Below the pieces are notes generated by a model. It was not told the origin of the DNA. It made no database searches and saw only the letters and a list, made by a program, of their open reading frames with translations. A program made the translations under genes and the position numbers. Below, one piece after another: positions 18,377 to 27,118 of a DNA stretch of 64,000 nucleotides (position 1 is its first letter; the number at the start of each line of letters is the position of its first letter). The stretch comes from Pseudomonas sp. Irchel 3E20 (GTDB lineage Bacteria > Pseudomonadota > Gammaproteobacteria > Pseudomonadales > Pseudomonadaceae), in contig NZ_FYEE01000005.1 of NCBI RefSeq assembly GCF_900187645.1, forward strand, positions 186,001-250,000, written 5' to 3'.

Positions 18377-18775
18377 ATGGAAGCCAAGAACAAAGAAGCC
18401 GTTATCGAATTTTATGAACGTATGTTTGGTAATCGGGAACTTGCGGTCGCCGATACCCATATTGCCGAAGAATATGTTCAGCACAATAACGTGTTTATTC
18501 CGCCGCGGCGCGAAGGCTTCAAGACGTACTTCACTCAGTTCTTCAAGACCTTTCCGGAGTCGGGTACCAGTATTGAACGGGTGTGTGCCGAAGGGGACTA
18601 TGTTTTTCTCTATGCCAAGCACTGGGCCAAACATCGCTTCTTTACCGTCAATTACAAGGTGATCGATATCTACCGTGTCGAAAACGGTGTGCTGATGGAG
18701 CACTGGGACACTATCGAAGGCCTCGGCCTGTTCTCCAAGTGCATCTATATCGTCAAATCCGTATTGCGCCTGTAA
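18377..18775 (+). CDS. SnoaL-like / NTF2-fold protein
   Basis: A 132-residue protein with the NTF2-like cone fold pattern: an N-terminal helix EAVIEFYERMFGNRE, AEEYVQHNNVFIPPRREGF, a middle GTSIERVCAEGDYVFLYAKH and C-terminal strand pair VIDIYRVENGVLMEHWDTI. The closing EHWD motif is typical of SnoaL-like proteins that share a predicted ester-cyclase or isomerase fold. It lies 38 bases after the acyltransferase and 53 before the HDO gene. I infer it cyclises, isomerises or binds the cassette product. A catalytic role is not proven. Confidence 0.82.
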   Translation: MEAKNKEAVIEFYERMFGNRELAVADTHIAEEYVQHNNVFIPPRREGFKTYFTQFFKTFPESGTSIERVCAEGDYVFLYAKHWAKHRFFTVNYKVIDIYRVENGVLMEHWDTIEGLGLFSKCIYIVKSVLRL

Positions 18776-18828
18776 CACCCTAAAAAGTGTCATGAACGAT
18801 TCATCAACCCGCCAAGGAAGAAAGTGAA

Positions 18829-19491
18829 ATGACTGAAGTTACCGAGTTCCGCAAAGAGCTGAAAGCCGTCTGTGATGAAGAGTGGGCCAAGATCAAATCC
18901 GGCCGTTTCTTCCAGATGATGAAACGCCCTGAATTGCAGCGTGATCTTTACGTCAAATCGATTGTTCAGGTGTACCACTACACCAAGAACAACGCGATCA
19001 ACCAAGCGGTGGCGTGCTGGAACGAGGACCACAAGAAAGTGGGCCTGCTGCGCTTTGCGATGAAGCATGCGTATGAAGAACTGGGCCATGAAAACATGGC
19101 GTACAACGACCTGATCGCCATTGGCGTCGACCCGGCCGAGTTCGAAAAACCCATGTTGCCGGCCACCGAGGCGTTTTATGGCTACTTGGATTTCGTCTCT
19201 GTGTGCCGCGGCATCATCCCGCGTCTGGGCTACAGCTTCTGGGCCGAAGACAGCTACGAGCACCTTGAGCCGCTGATGGACGTGTGCAAGAACGGCCTCA
19301 AACTGACTGACCAACAACTGACCTTCTTTGTGGCTCACGCCATCATCGACGAAAAACACTCCGCCGAAGTCAACGCCGCCATCGACCGTTGGGTCGAGAC
19401 CGACGAAGAGAAAGCGGCAGTGATGCAAGTGGCGCGCACCACCGTGTACCTGATGGGCAAGATCCTGGAGTCGGTCGCCGACGAGTTCTAA
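18829..19491 (+). CDS. Haem-oxygenase-like di-iron oxidase (TenA/PqqC-type, UndA superfamily)
   Basis: A 220-residue all-helical protein of the iron-containing redox family. Metal-ligand motifs are AYEELGHENM near 82-91 (Glu and His), WAEDSYEHL near 138-145, and the diagnostic H-x3-D-x2-H in HAIIDEKHS (about 170-177). HDO enzymes use two irons and O2 for reactions such as fatty-acid decarboxylation to terminal alkenes (UndA), N-oxygenation or C-C cleavage. It has a strong AGGAAG ribosome site and sits third in the cassette, directly before a terminator. An oxidation of the acylated product is the natural inference. The ligands rule out TenA thiaminase as the first choice. Confidence 0.8.
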   Translation: MTEVTEFRKELKAVCDEEWAKIKSGRFFQMMKRPELQRDLYVKSIVQVYHYTKNNAINQAVACWNEDHKKVGLLRFAMKHAYEELGHENMAYNDLIAIGVDPAEFEKPMLPATEAFYGYLDFVSVCRGIIPRLGYSFWAEDSYEHLEPLMDVCKNGLKLTDQQLTFFVAHAIIDEKHSAEVNAAIDRWVETDEEKAAVMQVARTTVYLMGKILESVADEF

Positions 19492-19499
19492 GCTGCGCC

Positions 19500-19533
19500 G
19501 CCCCGCGCAGGCCTGCTTGCGCGGGGCGTTTTT
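19500..19533 (+). terminator. Strong terminator after the HDO gene
   Basis: GCCCCGCGCA (19500-19509) pairs fully with TGCGCGGGGC (19518-19527) and is followed by GTTTTT. It separates the acyltransferase-SnoaL-HDO unit from the acyl-CoA synthetase gene. Confidence 0.93.
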
Positions 19534-19621
19534 ACATGGCGTACACAGAATAAAAACGATGCGTTGGCCGGGACTTGTTGCGTGTGCCCGGCGGGAACGG
19601 ATCAACCCATGAGGAGGTGCC

Positions 19622-21454
19622 ATGAGTAGCAATAGCGACATGATTACCTGGGGCATGATGCTGCGTAAGATCCCCTCCATCACCCGCGCCATTCCCCGGC
19701 TCATCAAGGGTGTCAACGTCACCAAGCTCAAACCCGACCAGCCCTGCGGCCTGGGCTGGGCCTTCGAGCAAGCGGTGCAGCGCAACCCCCACGGCCCGGC
19801 GTTGCTCTACAAGGAATGCCGTTTCAGCTACGAACAGGTCAACCAATGGGCCAACCGAATCGCCCATTACCTGCTGGCCCGTGGCCTGAAAAAAGGCGAT
19901 GTGGTAGGCATCTTCATCGAAAACCGCCCGGAACTGCTGGTCAGCGTCCTGGCCGTGAGCAAGATCGGCGGCATCTGCGCCATGCTCAACACCTCGCAAA
20001 CCCACAACGTGCTGATCCACAGCCTGAACCTGGTCAACCCGGCGGCCATCATCGTCGGCGAAGAACTGGTCGAGGCGTTCGACGCCGTGCGCAACGAGGT
20101 GGCCATCGACGAGCTGAACACTTTTTTTCTCGCCGACACCGACACCACCCGTGACCCGGGCATCGCCCCCGAGGGCTACGTCAACCTGACCCGTGTCAGC
20201 GAAGAACACGCCACGAGCAACCCCGTGACCACCGGCCAGGTGTACTTCGACGACGCCTGTTTCTACATCTACACCTCCGGCACCACCGGGTTGCCCAAGG
20301 CCGGTGTGTTCAAGCACGGGCGCTGGATGAAGGCCTACGGCAGCTTCGGCATGATCGCCCTGGACATGCGCCCCGACGACATCGTCTATTGCACCTTGCC
20401 GCTGTACCACGGCACCGGGTTGTGCGTGAGCTGGGGCTCGGCGCTGGCCGGCGCATCGGGGTTCGCCATCCGCCGCAAATTCAGCGCCAGCCAGTTCTGG
20501 GATGACGCGCGCAAGTTCAAGGCCACCACCATTTGCTATGTCGGCGAGCTGTGCCGCTACCTGCTCGACACCCCGCCCGCGCCCAACGACGCCGACAACC
20601 CGGTGGTGAAAATGATCGGCAACGGCCTGCGCCCCGGCGTGTGGACCGACTTCAAGGCGCGTTTCAAGATCGAGCGCATCTGCGAGTTGTACGCGGCCAG
20701 TGACGGCAATATCGGTTTCACCAATATCCTCAATTTTGACAACACCATCGGTTTTGCCCTGAACGCCTGGTCACTGGTGGAATACGAACACGACACCGGC
20801 GAGCCACGGCGTAACGCGAACGGTTTCATGCAGAAAGTCGCCAAGGGCGGCCAGGGCCTGTTGCTGGCCAAGATCGACGACAACGCGCCGTTCGACGGCT
20901 ACACCGACCCGGAAAAAAACAAAAAGGTGATCCTCTACGACGTGTTCGAGAAGGGCGACCGCTACTTCAACAGCGGTGACCTGATCCGCGACATCGGTTT
21001 TGGCCACGCCCAGTTCGTCGATCGCCTGGGCGACACCTACCGCTGGAAGGGCGAGAACGTCTCCACCACCGAAGTCGAAAACATCATGGTGCAGCACCCG
21101 CACATCGCCGAAGCCGTGGCCTACGGCGTGGAAATCCGCAACACCAACGGCCGCGCCGGCATGGCTGCCATCACCCCGGCGGCGCCCCTGGAACACCTGG
21201 ATTTTTGCGAGTTGCTGCGCTTCGTAAAAAGCCAGATGCCGCACTACGCGGTGCCGATGTTCCTGCGTATCAAGACCCGCATGGAAACCACCGGCACCTT
21301 CAAGTACCAGAAAACCAAGCTCAAGGCCGAAGCCTTCGACCCCAGCCAGACCGGCGAAGACCCGGTGTACGCCTGGCTGCCCGGCTCCGAGACGTACGTG
21401 CCGGTGACGCAGCAGGTGCTTGAGGACATTCACGGGGGCAAGTTCCGCTACTGA
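19622..21454 (+). CDS. Long-chain acyl-CoA synthetase, FATP/very-long-chain type
   Basis: ATP-dependent fatty-acid activating enzyme of 610 residues. The AMP-binding motif is YTSGTTGLPKAGV near 216-228, and the FATP/VLACS signature is DRLGDTYRWKGENVSTTEVE near 466-485. The C-terminal lobe has GTFKYQKTKLKAEAF. The N-terminus is not a clear signal or membrane anchor. A very good ribosome site (GAGGAGG) precedes the ATG at 19622. It follows the HDO terminator on the same strand, so it is a separate transcript. FATP-type ligases activate long or bulky acyl chains including sterol side chains. Supply of acyl-CoA to the neighbouring acyltransferase is an inference. Confidence 0.9.
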   Translation: MSSNSDMITWGMMLRKIPSITRAIPRLIKGVNVTKLKPDQPCGLGWAFEQAVQRNPHGPALLYKECRFSYEQVNQWANRIAHYLLARGLKKGDVVGIFIENRPELLVSVLAVSKIGGICAMLNTSQTHNVLIHSLNLVNPAAIIVGEELVEAFDAVRNEVAIDELNTFFLADTDTTRDPGIAPEGYVNLTRVSEEHATSNPVTTGQVYFDDACFYIYTSGTTGLPKAGVFKHGRWMKAYGSFGMIALDMRPDDIVYCTLPLYHGTGLCVSWGSALAGASGFAIRRKFSASQFWDDARKFKATTICYVGELCRYLLDTPPAPNDADNPVVKMIGNGLRPGVWTDFKARFKIERICELYAASDGNIGFTNILNFDNTIGFALNAWSLVEYEHDTGEPRRNANGFMQKVAKGGQGLLLAKIDDNAPFDGYTDPEKNKKVILYDVFEKGDRYFNSGDLIRDIGFGHAQFVDRLGDTYRWKGENVSTTEVENIMVQHPHIAEAVAYGVEIRNTNGRAGMAAITPAAPLEHLDFCELLRFVKSQMPHYAVPMFLRIKTRMETTGTFKYQKTKLKAEAFDPSQTGEDPVYAWLPGSETYVPVTQQVLEDIHGGKFRY

Positions 21455-21592
21455 ACGCTGCTGGGTGTGAGGCGAACAACAAGGCTTGCAGGGATGCGGG
21501 CCTTTTTGTTGGGGGCAGAAGAGGCGAATGACTTTGCAACGAAATACCGTTTATCCACAGATTGCCCGATTGGCGGCGGCGGGCTAGCGTTG

Positions 21593-21611
21593 TATACGTC
21601 ATTGGCGTATA
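21593..21611 (+). promoter_or_regulatory. Inverted repeat operator before the toxin gene
   Basis: A perfect TATACG (21593-21598) / CGTATA (21606-21611) repeat with a seven-base centre ends just before the first ATG at 21613. This fits autoregulation by the Xre antitoxin, as in HigBA-type systems. Because it covers the expected ribosome site, the true toxin start may be the ATG at 21622. Confidence 0.55.
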
Positions 21612-21612
21612 G

Positions 21613-21936
21613 ATGGGCAAAATGTTATTTATCGAATCCCCGGTTTTTACAGAAGACGTGAATGAGCTTCTCAGTGACGACAGTTACGCGCAGTTCCAGG
21701 CGTTTCTGGCCGTTCATCCCACGGCGGGCGATGTGATCCAGGGGACAAATGGATTGCGCAAAATTCGTTGGGTTTCACGTGCCTCAGGCAAGCGTGGCGG
21801 GGTCAGGGTGATCTATTACCATCTCTCGTTGGCGTGCCAGATTCGCCTGATTCTCATCTACCGTAAGGGGCTCAAGGACGATCTATCGGCAAGGGAAAAG
21901 AGCGTGTTGAGTGAATTAAACAAAGGGTGGAAATGA
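21613..21936 (+). CDS. Type II toxin, RelE/HigB-like
   Basis: A 107-residue ribosome-dependent RNase-type toxin. It has the RelE-fold pattern: NELLSDDSYAQFQAFLAVHP helix, GLRKIRWVSRASGKRGGVRV strands with conserved basic residues, and RLILIYRKGLKDDLSAREKS at the end. Its stop overlaps the antitoxin start (ATGA), so the pair is coupled. Toxin-first order is the HigBA order. Alternative start at 21622 (MLFIESPVF). A TATACG/CGTATA palindrome lies just upstream. Confidence 0.87.
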   Translation: MGKMLFIESPVFTEDVNELLSDDSYAQFQAFLAVHPTAGDVIQGTNGLRKIRWVSRASGKRGGVRVIYYHLSLACQIRLILIYRKGLKDDLSAREKSVLSELNKGWK

Positions 21937-22226
21937 TGGAGAAGAATCTCTTTAACCGTCTGGTCGAAAGCATGACCCAGATGGACGAGATTGATCGCGG
22001 CGCGCGCGCGCCCTCGCGCGAATTTCATATCGATGCGCTGCAGATAAAAATGATCCGCAAGGCTACGGGCCTGTCCCAGGCTCGCTTTGCCAAAGCCATC
22101 GATGTGCCTGTGGCAACGTTGCAGAACTGGGAACAGGGCCGACGAGAACCAGAAGGCCCGGCGCGCGCCTTGTTGCGGGCGATTCATAACGACCCGGCGC
22201 ATGTGCTGGCGGCACTTGAGTACTGA
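21933..22226 (+). CDS. Xre-family antitoxin, HigA/NadS-like
   Basis: A 97-residue DNA-binding antitoxin. The HTH is clear: IRKATGLSQARFAKAIDVPV, then ATLQNWEQGRREPEGPARAL (residues about 45-80). The short N-terminal region (about 1-38) should wrap the toxin. It starts at 21933 in an ATGA overlap with the toxin. It ends 12 bases before the convergent PdxR-like gene, with no visible terminator between. Confidence 0.88.
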   Translation: MMEKNLFNRLVESMTQMDEIDRGARAPSREFHIDALQIKMIRKATGLSQARFAKAIDVPVATLQNWEQGRREPEGPARALLRAIHNDPAHVLAALEY

Positions 22227-22238
22227 CAGGGTCGCGCT

Positions 22239-23738
22239 TTACCCCTTACGCAACACCCGCGCCAACCGCTGCACCGCCGTGTCGATCTCATGGGCGGTCA
22301 TGGACGAATAGCCCAGCAACCAACCCTGTTGCCGGGCCTCGCCGGCGTATAGGCGGCTCAGCCCCGAGAGTTGCAGGCCGGCGCTGGCGGCTTGGCGCAG
22401 GGTCTTTTCCTCCGACCAGCCTTGGGCGAGCAGGCAGGGGATCTGCAAACCGCCCTGGGGGCGCAGGGCGGTGGCGATGCCGCCCAGGTGTTGGCCGATG
22501 GCGGCGAGCATGGTTTCCCGACGCCCGGCGTAGAGCTTGCGCATGGCCCGCACATGGGCGTTGTAGTGGCCGTCCTCCATAAAGCGCGCCAGGGTCAGTT
22601 GCAGGATTTGCGGGGTGTGGCCGTCCATGATGCTGCGCGCGTAGGTGAAGGGTTTGACCAGCTCCTGGGGCAGCACCATGTAGCCCATGCGCAGGCCCGG
22701 GTAGAGGGTTTTGCTGAAGGTGCCGAGGTAGATCGTGCGCTGGTACGGGTCCAGGCCCTGCACGCAAGCCGTAGGTAGGCCGTCGTAGTGGAACTCGCTG
22801 TCGTAGTCGTCCTCGATGATCCATTTGCTCTGTTCGGCGGCCCAGCGGATCAGCTCCAGGCGCCGCTCCAGCGGCAGGGTCGCGCCGGTGGGGTATTGAT
22901 GGGACGGCGTCACGTAGACACAGGGCGCGCCGCTGCGGTCGGCTTGCAGCAGGTCGGTGCGGATGCCCTGCTCATCGACGTCGATGGGCACGACGCGGGT
23001 CTCGGCAGTCTCGAAGGCTTTTTTCGCGCCAAAGTAGCCGGGGTTTTCCAGCAGGATCGGTTTGCCCGCGTCCACCAGCAATTGGGCGCAGAGGAACAAC
23101 GCCTGGCGCGTGCTGCTCAGGATCAGCACCTGCTCGGCGCTGCACTTGGCCCCGCGTTCCAGGTTCAGGTAGGTGGCGATGGCCTTGCGCAGCGGCGCGG
23201 CGCCTTGCGGGTCGCCGTGCAGCAGGATGGTGGCGCGGTAGTCCTTCATGGCCTGGCGTTGCAGGCGTTCCCAGACATCGGTAGGAAAACTGCGGGTTTC
23301 CGGCAGGCCGGTGGCAAAGGCCTTGAGCACCTGCTGGTCGCTGACGCCGCCGCTGTCGAAGATCATCCGCCCGCGCCGGCTCAGGCCGGTGCCGGGCTCG
23401 GCGGCGTCGTGGCGGCTGTCCTGGCGTTTGAGGCGTTGGCGTGCCGCGCCGCGCAACTGGGCGCCCACGGTTTCGCAGACGTAACTGCCCGAGCCCTCGC
23501 GGCGCACGATGAAACCGTCGCGGTGCAATTGCCCGTAGGCGTTTTCAACGGTGTCGCGGGCAATGCCCAAGGACTTGGCCAAGGCCCGGGTCGCGGGCAG
23601 TTTCAGGCCCGGGCCGAGGGCGCCTTCGATGATGAGCGCACGCAGGGCCCGCTGAATTCGCTGGTGCAGGTCAAGCAGCGCGAACTCGGCATCGTTGAGG
23701 CGGATCTTGAGGGTTTCGAGCTCGAAGGTCTTTGCCAT
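22239..23738 (-). CDS. pdxR: PdxR/MocR-type regulator (GntR HTH fused to aminotransferase fold)
   Basis: PLP-responsive transcription factor of 499 residues. Residues about 20-90 form a GntR winged helix (LPATRALAKSLGIARDTVEN, then YGQLHRDGFIVRREGSGSYV). Residues about 130-495 are a fold-type I aminotransferase domain with the PLP lysine in LGTFSKTLYPGLRMGY near 342 and IIEDDYDSEFHYDG. The start at 23738 (MAKTFELETLKIRL) is chosen because the longer frame crosses the divergent promoter. It is divergent from the serC/pdxF-like gene, with two adjacent palindromes in the 104-base gap. The neighbours (PLPBP, GlyA) support vitamin B6 control. Confidence 0.85.
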   Translation of the reverse strand: MAKTFELETLKIRLNDAEFALLDLHQRIQRALRALIIEGALGPGLKLPATRALAKSLGIARDTVENAYGQLHRDGFIVRREGSGSYVCETVGAQLRGAARQRLKRQDSRHDAAEPGTGLSRRGRMIFDSGGVSDQQVLKAFATGLPETRSFPTDVWERLQRQAMKDYRATILLHGDPQGAAPLRKAIATYLNLERGAKCSAEQVLILSSTRQALFLCAQLLVDAGKPILLENPGYFGAKKAFETAETRVVPIDVDEQGIRTDLLQADRSGAPCVYVTPSHQYPTGATLPLERRLELIRWAAEQSKWIIEDDYDSEFHYDGLPTACVQGLDPYQRTIYLGTFSKTLYPGLRMGYMVLPQELVKPFTYARSIMDGHTPQILQLTLARFMEDGHYNAHVRAMRKLYAGRRETMLAAIGQHLGGIATALRPQGGLQIPCLLAQGWSEEKTLRQAASAGLQLSGLSRLYAGEARQQGWLLGYSSMTAHEIDTAVQRLARVLRKG

Positions 23739-23762
23739 GTGGTCTGCCCAACCTGAATAAAT

Positions 23763-23797
23763 TGGCCTGAAAAGGCAGGCCAGTCTATCCGTAGACT
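23763..23797. promoter_or_regulatory. Two adjacent palindromes in the pdxR / serC-like divergent promoter
   Basis: TGGCCTG (23763-23769) / CAGGCCA (23776-23782) is followed without gap by AGTCTA (23782-23787) / TAGACT (23792-23797). Both are perfect inverted repeats in the only space between the regulator and its divergent target. They are likely binding sites for the MocR-type regulator. Confidence 0.6.
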
Positions 23798-23842
23798 CTG
23801 CCCCTCGCCACCGGGCGAGCCGTGAGTGGAGGAGGGGCGGGC

Positions 23843-24925
23843 ATGGCAAGGTCACATAACTTCAGCGCGGGGCCGACCGCGTTACCTTTGAGTGTGCTGG
23901 AGCAGGCGCACGGAGAATTCTTCGACTTCGCCGGCAGCGGTATGTCGGTGATGGAAATCAGCCATCGCTCGGACCTGTTCATGGAACTGGCCTACCGCGC
24001 CGAACAAGACCTACGCGCGCTGCTGCATGTGCCTACGCACTATCAGGTGCTGTTCGTGCAGGGCGGCGCCTCGCTGCAATTTGCCCAGGTGCCGATGAAC
24101 CTGATGGGCACGAAGGGCAGTGCGGACTACCTGCACACCGGGCTCTGGTCGGGCAAGGCGATCCAGGTTGCGCGGCGCTTCGGTGACGTGCGCATCGCCG
24201 CCAGCAGCCAGGAGAGCGATTTTGACCGCATCCCCGGCGCCGCACAGTGGCAGCTCAACCCGCAGGCCGCGTACCTGCATTACACCGAGAACGAGACGGT
24301 GCACGGCGTGCAGTTCGCCGCCCCCCCCGAGGCCGGCGTGCCGCTGGTCTGCGATGCCTGTTCCAGCCTGCTGTCCAAACCCATCGATGTCGCCGGCCAT
24401 GGCCTGATCTACGCCGCCGCGCAAAAGAACATGGGCGCGGCCGGGTTGAGCGTAGTGATAGTCGATGAGGCATTGCTCGACACCGCGTTGGCGTGTACCC
24501 CCGAAATCCTCAATTACGCCCACATCGCCCGGGCGCGTTCGATGCTCAATACGCCGCCGACCTTCGCCTGGTACCTCACCGGGCTGACTTTGCAGTGGCT
24601 GCGCCGCAGGGGCGGAATCGAGGCCATCCACCAGACCAATCTGGCCAAGGCGCGTGTGCTCTACGCCTGCATCGATGGCAGCGACGGCTTCTACCGCAAC
24701 CGCGTGCAGGCGCCGTTTCGTTCGATCAACAACGTGCCGTTCGCCCTGGCCGATGCGGCCCTGGAGGCGGACTTCTTGCGCCGGGCCAACCTGCGCGGGC
24801 TCAAGGGCCTCAAGGGCCATGCCTCGGTCGGTGGCCTGCGCGCCAGCCTCTACAACGCGGTGACACTGGCGGCGGTCGAGGCCTTGAGCGAATTCATGCA
24901 GGACTTCGCCCGCCAACACGGCTAG
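23843..24925 (+). CDS. SerC/PdxF-like phosphoserine / phosphohydroxythreonine aminotransferase
   Basis: PLP aminotransferase of 360 residues, the normal SerC length. It has HNFSAGPTALPLSVLEQAHG at the start, GSGMSVMEISHRSDLF, VLFVQGGASLQFAQVPMNL and the PLP lysine in AAAQKNMGAAGL near 194. SerC also acts as PdxF in PLP synthesis. The canonical Pseudomonas serC lies in a serC-pheA region, so this is probably a second copy. Its place beside PdxR, PLPBP and GlyA argues for a B6- or serine-linked role. GGAGGAGGGG provides the ribosome site for ATG 23843. Confidence 0.85.
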   Translation: MARSHNFSAGPTALPLSVLEQAHGEFFDFAGSGMSVMEISHRSDLFMELAYRAEQDLRALLHVPTHYQVLFVQGGASLQFAQVPMNLMGTKGSADYLHTGLWSGKAIQVARRFGDVRIAASSQESDFDRIPGAAQWQLNPQAAYLHYTENETVHGVQFAAPPEAGVPLVCDACSSLLSKPIDVAGHGLIYAAAQKNMGAAGLSVVIVDEALLDTALACTPEILNYAHIARARSMLNTPPTFAWYLTGLTLQWLRRRGGIEAIHQTNLAKARVLYACIDGSDGFYRNRVQAPFRSINNVPFALADAALEADFLRRANLRGLKGLKGHASVGGLRASLYNAVTLAAVEALSEFMQDFARQHG

Positions 24926-25048
24926 GCCTGTCGTGAATTGGTCTGGTCAGTGTGCCAAAAGTGCCGGGGCCAGGCAGGCCATTACCGCGTTATAAATCGT
25001 CATTCCGTCGAGGCCCGTCGCCTCGTTTTGCCTGGAGCCCCCGCCATC

Positions 25049-26278
25049 ATGTCTTCTTCCGCCTCCCGCTCCCCCGTGCGTTTGCGCGACCTGGTGCACC
25101 CGGTTATCGCCGGGTTGATTTCGGTCATCGTCAACTATGGTGGCACGTTCATTCTGGTGTTCCAGGCTGCCAAGGTCGCGGGGTTGAGCCCCGAGCTGAC
25201 CGCCTCGTGGGTGTGGTCGGTGTCCATGGGTGTGGGCATCACCGGGTTGGTGCTTAGTTGGGTGTCCCGCGAGCCGATCATTACCGCGTGGTCGACGCCG
25301 GCGGCGGCATTCCTAGTGGTCGCCCTGAGCACCACGCCCTACGCCGAGGCGGTGGGCGCGTACATGATCTCGGCGGCGGCGTTCGTGTTGCTGGGCTTGT
25401 CGGGTTGCTTTGAAAAAGTCATCCGTTTGATCCCGCCGGGGGTGGCCGCCGGTTTGCTGGCCGGCATCCTGTTGCAGTTCGGCATCGGCGCCTTTGGCGG
25501 TTTGAGCGTCGATCCGCTGCTGGCCGGGGTGTTGATTGGCGCTTACCTGATCCTCAAGCGCTTTAGCGCCCGCTACGCGGTGGTGGGCATCCTGGCCCTG
25601 GGGCTGGCGTTGTTGTTGGCGGGCGGGCGGGTTGATCTGTCGGGGCTGAGCCTGCAACTGGCGAGCCCGGTATTCACGATGCCCGGGTTCTCCCTCAACG
25701 CCTTGCTCAGCGTGGCGCTGCCGCTGTTCCTGATTACCCTGACCGGCCAGTACATGCCGGGCATGCTGGTGCTGCGCAACGACGGCTTCAGCACCAGCGC
25801 CAACCCCATCGTCACCCTCACCGGCTTCGGCTCGCTGCTGATGGCACCGTTCGGCTCCCATGCGTTCAACATCGCGGCGATCACGGCCGCCATCTGCACC
25901 GGCAAAGAGGCCCACGAAGAGCCCTCCAAACGCTGGATCGCCGGGGTGGCGGCGGGGGTGTTCTACATGCTCGTTGGCATCTTCGGCGTGACGCTGGCGG
26001 CGGTGTTCATGGCCTTCCCGGCAACCTTCATCACCACCCTGGCCGGCCTTGCGCTGTTGGGCACCATCGGCGCGAGCCTGGCCGGGGCCATGGCCGATAC
26101 CAAATCCCGCGAGGCATCGTTGGTTACCTTCCTGGCCGCCGCCGCTAACATCACGTTGTTCGGCATCGGCGGCGCGTTCTGGGGGCTGGTGATCGGGTTG
26201 TTCGCCTACGTCGTGCTCAACGGCCGTTTGCCGCGCCGCGAGCCCGCCCCTGCCACCCGCGAAGGAGCCGCCAACTGA
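25049..26278 (+). CDS. BenE-family transporter
   Basis: Integral membrane protein of 409 residues with about 12 hydrophobic segments. It matches the benzoate/H+ symporter BenE family: VIAGLISVIVNYGGTFILVF, the repeat EPIITAWSTPAAAFLV and GSLLMAPFGSHAFNIAAIT. Its operon context is not aromatic degradation: it lies after a SerC-like gene and overlaps the PLPBP gene (TGATG at 26276). I infer a vitamin B6 vitamer or related small acid as cargo, but the sequence alone does not show this. The ribosome site at 25036 is weak. The start at 25049 is the family start. Confidence 0.82.
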   Translation: MSSSASRSPVRLRDLVHPVIAGLISVIVNYGGTFILVFQAAKVAGLSPELTASWVWSVSMGVGITGLVLSWVSREPIITAWSTPAAAFLVVALSTTPYAEAVGAYMISAAAFVLLGLSGCFEKVIRLIPPGVAAGLLAGILLQFGIGAFGGLSVDPLLAGVLIGAYLILKRFSARYAVVGILALGLALLLAGGRVDLSGLSLQLASPVFTMPGFSLNALLSVALPLFLITLTGQYMPGMLVLRNDGFSTSANPIVTLTGFGSLLMAPFGSHAFNIAAITAAICTGKEAHEEPSKRWIAGVAAGVFYMLVGIFGVTLAAVFMAFPATFITTLAGLALLGTIGASLAGAMADTKSREASLVTFLAAAANITLFGIGGAFWGLVIGLFAYVVLNGRLPRREPAPATREGAAN

Positions 26279-27090
26279 TGCCTAGCCCAACTGATGAAAC
26301 CCTGCATCAACAACACGGCCGTTATCCGCAGGCCAACAGCGTCGAGGACTTTCGCCGCAACCTGGCCGCCGTGCAGCAGCGCATCGCCGCCGCCTGCGCC
26401 CGCGTGGGCCGCGACCCGGCCAGCGTACGCCTGCTGCCGGTGAGCAAAACCTTTGACGAGGCCCACTTACGCCTGGCCTATGCGGCGGGTTGTCGGCTGC
26501 TGGGGGAAAACAAAGTGCAGGAGGCGCAACGCAAGTGGGAGGCCATGGCCGACCTGAGCGACCTGCGCTGGTCGGTCATCGGCCACCTGCAAACCAACAA
26601 GGCCCGGCAAGTGGCGCGGTTTGCGTCCGAGTTCCAGGCACTGGACAGCCTGCGCGTCGCCCAGGAACTGGACCGGCGCCTGCACAGCGAGGGGCGGCAG
26701 TTGGACGTGTTCGTCCAGGTCAACACCTCGGGCGAGGCGAGCAAATACGGCTTGGCGCCGGAGCAGGTTGGCCAATTCCTACAAGCCTTGCCCGGGTTTC
26801 CCGCGCTACGAGTGCGGGGGCTGATGACGTTGGCGCTGTTTTCGGCCGATGTCGCACGGGTGCGCCCGTGCTTCGTGCGTTTGCGCGAACTGCGCCAGCG
26901 CTTACGCCAGGACGCCCCGGCCGGGGTGGGCCTGGACGAACTGTCCATGGGCATGTCTGGCGATTTTGAAGTCGCCATCGAAGAGGGCGCCACCGTGGTG
27001 CGGGTCGGCCAAGCCATCTTCGGCGCTCGGGCCATGCCGGATTCCTATTACTGGCCAACGGCGGACGCCCGCCCCGTTGGCCATGACTGA
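26278..27090 (+). CDS. PLP homeostasis protein, YggS/PLPBP family
   Basis: PLP-binding protein of 270 residues with an alanine-racemase-like TIM barrel but no racemase second domain. The PLP lysine is in LLPVSKTFD near 57. Family signatures include [42 protein letters not shown] and [20 protein letters not shown]. About 20 extra residues at the N-terminus compared with the 230-residue norm. The ATG shares bases with the BenE stop (TGATG). A role in buffering or delivering PLP fits the PdxR and GlyA neighbours. The main yggS of Pseudomonas lies near pilT-proC, so this is likely a second copy. Confidence 0.92.
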   Translation: MPSPTDETLHQQHGRYPQANSVEDFRRNLAAVQQRIAAACARVGRDPASVRLLPVSKTFDEAHLRLAYAAGCRLLGENKVQEAQRKWEAMADLSDLRWSVIGHLQTNKARQVARFASEFQALDSLRVAQELDRRLHSEGRQLDVFVQVNTSGEASKYGLAPEQVGQFLQALPGFPALRVRGLMTLALFSADVARVRPCFVRLRELRQRLRQDAPAGVGLDELSMGMSGDFEVAIEEGATVVRVGQAIFGARAMPDSYYWPTADARPVGHD

Positions 27091-27118
27091 TGCTTTTTCT
27101 CTACAGGACGCCAACGCT

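Noticed and set aside
18829..19491. Calling the HDO protein a TenA thiaminase or PqqC
   Set aside because: It carries the H-x3-D-x2-H metal motif and has no thiamine or pqq neighbours.
23843..24925. Calling this gene the housekeeping serC
   Set aside because: The neighbours are not the usual serC-pheA context; a second, B6-linked copy is more likely, so no gene symbol was given.
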